Made by a program: the position numbers and the translations under genes. The notes beneath the pieces were generated by a model. It worked only from the letters and a program-made list of their open reading frames with translations. It ran no database searches and was not told where the DNA came from. This document shows, in pieces, positions 41,819 through 45,820 of a DNA stretch of 45,820 nt. The stretch's first letter is position 1. Every line of letters begins with the position of its first letter. Origin of the DNA: Mesorhizobium norvegicum (GTDB lineage: Bacteria > Pseudomonadota > Alphaproteobacteria > Rhizobiales > Rhizobiaceae); contig NZ_SMYZ01000133.1 of assembly GCF_004919685.1 (NCBI RefSeq), positions 1-45,820 on the forward strand, given 5' to 3'.

Positions 41819-42847
41819 ATGTTAAAGCTTCTTAAGAACAGTGTAAGTGCAGTTATATTGTCCGGTGTCTTGATGAGCGGCGCGCTTGCCGGCGAGGTCA
41901 AGTCGATCGCCATCCTGACGCCCGAAGAAGGCACGGACTATGGCTGGAACCAGCAAGGCATCGACGCCGCCAAGGCGGCGGGCAAGGCCGCCGGCGTCGA
42001 AGTGGTCGTGGCCCAGGGCCTCGGCTATGGCGATGTTCGTCCGACCTTGCGGGAACTTGCCTCCGACGGCGCCAGCCTGCTGATTGCGCATGCCAGCGGC
42101 TACAACACCTCGGCTCCGGAAATCGCCAAGGAACTGAAAGTTCCGGTGGCGATCGTCGACACGCCGAACGGCCTGGAGAAGGGGCTTGTAGCCGACTACA
42201 CGCTGAGCGGCCACGAGGGTGCCTATCTCGCCGGCCGTCTCGCCGCCAAGGTGTCGCGTTCCAAGTCGGTCGGCATCGTCGTCTCGGGCGAACCGCCATC
42301 GTGGAATTCGCAATCGGCGGCGTTCGCGCAAGGCGTGAAGGCGGAGAACCCGGACGTCAAGATCACCTATGCGGTGATCGGCCCGGCAGCCTACAGCGAT
42401 GCGGCCGGCGGCAAGCGCGTCACCGAAAGCGTGATCGCATCAGGCGCCGACATCATCTTCGGCCAGGGCAACGGTTCGAGCTTCGGCATGCTGCAGGCGG
42501 TCGAGACGACCAAGGCAGCCGATGGCGGCAAGGTCTATTTCATCGACGTCATCGGCGACAAGTCGCCGATCGACAAGGGCTTCCTGCTGTCGTCGGTGGT
42601 GTGGAACATCGAGCCGGTCTATGCGGCGATGATTGCCGACCTGAAGGCCGACACGTTCGGCACCAAACACTATACGATCGGGCTCAAGGACGACTCGGTC
42701 AAGCTGCTGAAAACCGCCGCGATTCCGGACAATGTCTGGGCAGAAATCCAGGCGCTGCGTGAAGACGTCATTTCCGGCAAGATCAAGGTCGATCCGGTCT
42801 ATGACGCGGCCGCCGTCAGGGCACTGATGACCAGCGTCGCCCAGTAA
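41819..42847 (+). CDS. BMP-family ABC importer binding protein (PnrA/BmpA-like)
   Basis: 342-residue periplasmic binding protein of the basic-membrane-protein family, typically for purine nucleosides or related compounds. A signal peptide (MLKLLKNSVSAVILSGVLMS, cleavage near ALAGE) precedes the family motifs: ILTPEEGTDYGWNQQGIDAA, LIAHASGYNTSAPEIAKEL, YTLSGHEGAYLAGRLAAKV, then VVSGEPPSWNSQSAAFAQGV and IFGQGNGSSFGML. AGAGAGGG lies before the ATG. It heads a same-strand operon with the double ATPase and two permeases. The exact ligand is not readable; some alphaproteobacterial family members bind other small molecules. Confidence 0.92.
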   Translation: MLKLLKNSVSAVILSGVLMSGALAGEVKSIAILTPEEGTDYGWNQQGIDAAKAAGKAAGVEVVVAQGLGYGDVRPTLRELASDGASLLIAHASGYNTSAPEIAKELKVPVAIVDTPNGLEKGLVADYTLSGHEGAYLAGRLAAKVSRSKSVGIVVSGEPPSWNSQSAAFAQGVKAENPDVKITYAVIGPAAYSDAAGGKRVTESVIASGADIIFGQGNGSSFGMLQAVETTKAADGGKVYFIDVIGDKSPIDKGFLLSSVVWNIEPVYAAMIADLKADTFGTKHYTIGLKDDSVKLLKTAAIPDNVWAEIQALREDVISGKIKVDPVYDAAAVRALMTSVAQ

Positions 42848-42865
42848 GGCGATCACGGTCAGCTG

Positions 42866-42894
42866 CCGGAGGGGTGATCCGTTCACCCCTCCGG
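42866..42894 (+). terminator. Strong hairpin between binding-protein and ATPase genes
   Basis: Perfect 12-bp GC-rich stem (ccggaggggtga / tcacccctccgg, 42866-42877 and 42883-42894) with a 5-base loop, 18 bases after the binding-protein stop, followed by a short T-run at 42906-42910. The T-run is offset by 11 bases, so partial termination or mRNA stabilisation fits better than full termination. Such hairpins commonly let the binding protein be made in excess over the membrane parts. Confidence 0.7.
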
Positions 42895-42924
42895 TCGATT
42901 CCCAATTTTTGGTGCTGGGCTTTC

Positions 42925-44493
42925 ATGAGCGGTTTTTCTTCATCGTCCGTCGACAGGCGCGACATCGTCGCGCTTGAAGGCGTGACCAAACGGTTCCCCG
43001 GCATCGTCGCCAATGACAGCGTCGACCTGTCGATCCGCCCGGGCGAAGTGCATGTGCTGCTGGGCGAGAACGGCGCTGGAAAATCGACATTGATCGGCAT
43101 GCTGTCCGGCCTGCAGCAGCCGGACGAAGGACGCATACTGGTCGACGGCAAACCGACCCCGATCACCTCGCCGCGCCATGCGCTGGCTCTCGGGATCGGC
43201 ACCGTATTCCAGCACATGATGCTGGTGCCGACGCTGACGGTGGCGGAAAACCTCTTGCTTGGCGGGCCGTGGTGGCGGCGCCCCAGGACCGGGGAATTGG
43301 CGGCGCGCGTCGCCGAGATCACCAGCACGCTCGGCATCACCGTCAAGTTGCATGCCAAGGTATCGGAGCTGTCGCTCGGCGAGCAGCAGCAGGTCGAGAT
43401 CCTGCGCGCTATGGTGCGCAACAGCCGATTGCTCATCCTTGACGAGTCCACCTCCATGCTGACGCCGAAAGGCATCGACGAACTGGGCGCGCTGATGCGC
43501 CGCCTCGTCGAGCAGGGCCTGGCGATCGTCTTCATCACCCACAAGCTCAAGGAGGCGGCTGCGTTCGGCGATCGCATCTCGGTGCTGAAGCTCGGCCGCA
43601 AGGTCGGCGAGATCCCGCCCGAGCGGTTTCGCGCGCTGGGCGAACAGGAGATCGTCTCGGAGATCGTGGAATTGATGTTCGGCAAGCAGAAGGACGATCC
43701 GGAAGCCGTCGAGCGTCCTGTCCGCACTGCCCGCGCCGGAACGGCCCCGCTGCTTCAGGTCGCGGATCTGACGGTCGCAGCGACGGACAATGCACCAGGC
43801 CTGTCGTCGATCTCCTTCGACATCCGCCCGGGTGAGATCCTGGGCATTGCCGGCATCGACGGCAACGGCCAGAAGCAGCTGGCGGAAGCGCTGGCCGGCC
43901 AGCGCACAGCCACCAGCGGCTCGGTGCGGCTGGACGGCGCCGCCATCGAGACGCTGAGCGTCGGCGAACGCCGCCGGCGCGGCCTTCGCTACCTGACCGA
44001 CGACCGACTGGGCGAGGGCACTGTCGGCACCTTCCCGGTCTCGATCAATTTCTTCCTCAAGCAGGTCGGCGCGGCCCCGTTCTGGCGCAACGGCGTCGAG
44101 CAGCGCGCGGAGATCGACAAGCGCGCCGCCCAGCTCGTGCGCGAATACGATGTGCGCACGCCGAGCCTGAAGACGCCGGTCGCGCGGCTGTCCGGCGGCA
44201 ACATCCAGAAGGTGCTTCTGGCGCGAGAACTGGCTGAGGGCGCCAAGGTGGTCATCTTCAACAAACCGACCTATGGGCTCGATCTTGCCAACACATTGGC
44301 GTCGCGTCAGCGCATCCGCGACACGGCGGCGCGTGGCCTTGCCGTGCTGCTGATCTCCACCGACCTCGAGGAATTGCTTGGTATGTGCGACCGCATCGCC
44401 GTCATCGCGAATGGAGCTTTGGTCGGTACCGTCGAGAATGCCGACGACGCCCGCACCAAGGTCGGTCGCCTGATGATCGGACTTGCCGCATGA
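42925..44493 (+). CDS. BMP-type ABC importer double ATPase
   Basis: 522-residue fused ATPase with two nucleotide-binding domains, as in nucleoside (NupA/RbsA-like) importers. Domain 1 has Walker A GENGAGKST, signature LSLGEQQQVEILR, Walker B LLILDESTSMLTP and switch THKLKEA. Domain 2 has the naturally altered Walker A GIDGNGQKQLAEAL, signature LSGGNIQKVLLAREL and Walker B VVIFNKPTYGLDLA, with Asn-Lys replacing the usual acidic pair, so it is likely less active, as is common in this family. The ATG at 42925 is chosen over an in-frame GTG at 42874 because that GTG lies inside the upstream hairpin. It overlaps the next permease gene by ATGA. Confidence 0.93.
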   Translation: MSGFSSSSVDRRDIVALEGVTKRFPGIVANDSVDLSIRPGEVHVLLGENGAGKSTLIGMLSGLQQPDEGRILVDGKPTPITSPRHALALGIGTVFQHMMLVPTLTVAENLLLGGPWWRRPRTGELAARVAEITSTLGITVKLHAKVSELSLGEQQQVEILRAMVRNSRLLILDESTSMLTPKGIDELGALMRRLVEQGLAIVFITHKLKEAAAFGDRISVLKLGRKVGEIPPERFRALGEQEIVSEIVELMFGKQKDDPEAVERPVRTARAGTAPLLQVADLTVAATDNAPGLSSISFDIRPGEILGIAGIDGNGQKQLAEALAGQRTATSGSVRLDGAAIETLSVGERRRRGLRYLTDDRLGEGTVGTFPVSINFFLKQVGAAPFWRNGVEQRAEIDKRAAQLVREYDVRTPSLKTPVARLSGGNIQKVLLARELAEGAKVVIFNKPTYGLDLANTLASRQRIRDTAARGLAVLLISTDLEELLGMCDRIAVIANGALVGTVENADDARTKVGRLMIGLAA

Positions 44494-45587
44494 GCATCGA
44501 CACCGCACCCACGGTCGGTGCCACCGCACTCGATGCCACGAGCGGGGCGACGACGCGTCGCGACATCCTGCATCGGCTGCTGATGACGCTTGGTCCGATC
44601 CTCATCGCTCTCGTCATAGCCGGCTGTATCCTGCTTGCCGTCGGCGTCGACCCGCTCGCCTATTATGGCTTCGTGCTGGAGAAAGGACTGTTCTCGCCGC
44701 TCGGCATCCAGCAGACACTGACGCGCATGGCGCCGCTGCTGTTTCTTGCCGCCGGCCTCATCGTGGCCTTTCGGGCCGGTATGTGGAATCTCGGCGGCGA
44801 CGGGCAGTTCCTGCTCGGCGCGGTGACGGCGGCGGCCAGCGCTCCCGTGTTCGTGCAGATCATGCCGGCCTGGCTGGCGCTGGTCTGCTCATTCCTCATC
44901 GCCATGGTGGTGGCGATGATCTGGTCGCTGGTGCCGGCCCTGCTGCGTGCCTATCAGGGCGTCAACGAGATCATCACCACGCTGATGATGACGTTCCTCG
45001 GCACTTCGCTCGCCAATGTGCTGGTCAAGCTGGCGTTTCGTGACCCAAACACGACCGTGCCGCAGACCCGTACGCTGCCGGTGGAAGACCGGCTGCCGCG
45101 CCTGTTCGAAACGACCATCACCAGTGGCCTGCTGCTTGGGTTGGCGGCGATCGTCATCGTGCATCTGGTGATGACGCGCACGGCGTTCGGGCTGAAGCTG
45201 AGGATCGTCGGCGCCAATCCACGCGCGGCGATTCACTCGGGGCTCGGCGTCCCCGGCCTGACCGTTGCAGTCTTTGCCATTTCGGCCGGGCTGGCCGGGC
45301 TTGCCGGCGCCGTCGACATCATCGGCGTCCAGGGCAATGTCCGCGCCGACTGGAATCCCGCCTACGGGCTTGCCGTTATACCCGCCGTGTTTCTCGCCCG
45401 CATGAACGGCTTTGCGGCCATCGGTTTCGTGTTCCTGCTTTCGGTGCTTTCGATCGGCGGCGAGAGCGCGGCCCGGCGGCTCGGCGTGCCCAATCATTTC
45501 ACGCTGGTGCTGGTTTCCATCGTGCTGATCGTGCTCGCTCTCGCCGAATATTTCGATCACCGATACAACCAGTCGCGGAGGGCCTAG
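44490..45587 (+). CDS. BMP-type ABC importer permease 1
   Basis: 365-residue inner-membrane permease of the branched-chain/ribose type with about ten hydrophobic segments (LLMTLGPILIALVIAGCILL, PLLFLAAGLIVAFRAGMWNL, LALVCSFLIAMVVAMIWSLV). The coupling region includes GLKLRIVGANPRAAIHSGLG and SAGLAGLAGAVDIIGVQGNV. The N-terminal 35 residues are cytoplasmic and polar. The ATG overlaps the ATPase stop (ATGA), and only 2 bases separate its stop from the second permease, so the genes form one operon. Confidence 0.93.
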   Translation: MSIDTAPTVGATALDATSGATTRRDILHRLLMTLGPILIALVIAGCILLAVGVDPLAYYGFVLEKGLFSPLGIQQTLTRMAPLLFLAAGLIVAFRAGMWNLGGDGQFLLGAVTAAASAPVFVQIMPAWLALVCSFLIAMVVAMIWSLVPALLRAYQGVNEIITTLMMTFLGTSLANVLVKLAFRDPNTTVPQTRTLPVEDRLPRLFETTITSGLLLGLAAIVIVHLVMTRTAFGLKLRIVGANPRAAIHSGLGVPGLTVAVFAISAGLAGLAGAVDIIGVQGNVRADWNPAYGLAVIPAVFLARMNGFAAIGFVFLLSVLSIGGESAARRLGVPNHFTLVLVSIVLIVLALAEYFDHRYNQSRRA

Positions 45588-45589
45588 GC

Positions 45590-45820
45590 ATGACCGGGCT
45601 CTTCAGCGAAGTCTTTCTCAGCGCGCTGCTGTTCGGCGCCGTCACCGCGGCGATCCCGCTGCTGCTTGCCGGGCTCGGCGAGCAGATTTCCGAGAAGGCG
45701 GGCGTGCTCAATATCGGCATCGAAGGCATGATGCTGGCCGGCGCCTATCTCGGCTTTGTCGGCGCTTTCTATTCCGGATCGCTGTGGCTGGGCTTTCTCA
45801 CCGGTGCCGCCGGCGGCACC
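45590..45820 (+). CDS. BMP-type ABC importer permease 2 (cut by window end)
   Basis: The first 77 codons of a second permease are present and the frame runs open off the right edge. The visible part includes SALLFGAVTAAIPLLLAGLG, then EQISEKAGVLNIGIEGMMLA, a signature of BMP/nucleoside importer permeases, and GAYLGFVGAFYSG. It begins 2 bases after the first permease stop with an ATG preceded by GGAGGGC. It forms the transmembrane pair with the preceding gene. Confidence 0.93.
   Translation, partial: MTGLFSEVFLSALLFGAVTAAIPLLLAGLGEQISEKAGVLNIGIEGMMLAGAYLGFVGAFYSGSLWLGFLTGAAGGT

Noticed and set aside
42940..44529. 529-codon minus-strand open frame opposite the BMP ATPase
   Set aside because: The plus strand carries unmistakable Walker and signature motifs; the reverse frame is a composition artefact.

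Overview
The window is GC-rich, densely coded alphaproteobacterial DNA. Gene content (IalB-family proteins, a LapG-like protease, an extended-signal trimeric autotransporter, many ABC importers, LacI, AraC and GntR regulators) together with two rhizobial-style palindromic repeats points to a Mesorhizobium-like member of the Rhizobiales. That assignment is inference from gene style, not from a marker gene. I saw no rRNA, tRNA, CRISPR array, transposase or phage gene.

Layout. (1) 1-3558: a palindromic mosaic repeat, a periplasmic sugar-binding protein and a membrane fatty-acid-hydroxylase-type protein on the minus strand, and a divergent LacI regulator. (2) 3726-5751: a small hypothetical gene and two tandem AraC-type genes, the second reduced to little more than its DNA-binding domain. 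(3) 5948-12882: a tightly packed surface operon of a 1551-residue YadA-type trimeric autotransporter, two IalB-like proteins, a one-membrane-span protein and a DUF4189-like protein. (4) 13367-25326: a complete type I secretion and adhesin module of TolC, ABC exporter, HlyD, an overlapping ribbon-helix-helix/PAS-like protein, a LapG-like cysteine protease on the opposite strand, and a 1694-residue VCBS/RTX adhesin. (5) 25387-29626: exported or envelope proteins (a small secreted protein, a lytic transglycosylase, an LpoA/LivK-like lipoprotein, a nuclease-fold protein), a RIME-like repeat and a membrane protein with a degenerate GGDEF domain. (6) 29649-41256: a catabolic island with a GntR/FCD regulator, two GMC oxidoreductases, a gentisate-dioxygenase-like cupin, LVIVD-repeat protein, RidA, glutathione transferase, 3-hydroxyacyl-CoA-dehydrogenase-like protein and an SsuABC/NMT1-type importer. 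(7) 41295-45820: a small exported protein on the minus strand and a BMP/nucleoside-type ABC importer (binding protein, double ATPase, two permeases, the last cut by the window end).

How the parts fit. Regions 3 and 4 put two different classes of giant adhesin next to each other, one self-translocating and one type I secreted, with candidate local regulators of both. The type I module resembles the Pseudomonas LapA/LapBCE/LapG system, but no LapD is visible and the adhesin N-terminus lacks the canonical LapG cleavage motif. Region 6 looks like uptake and oxidation of a small, probably aromatic or ring-derived compound. Repeats of TTGGTTGA (either strand) occur in both of its large non-coding gaps and suggest a shared operator for the GntR protein.
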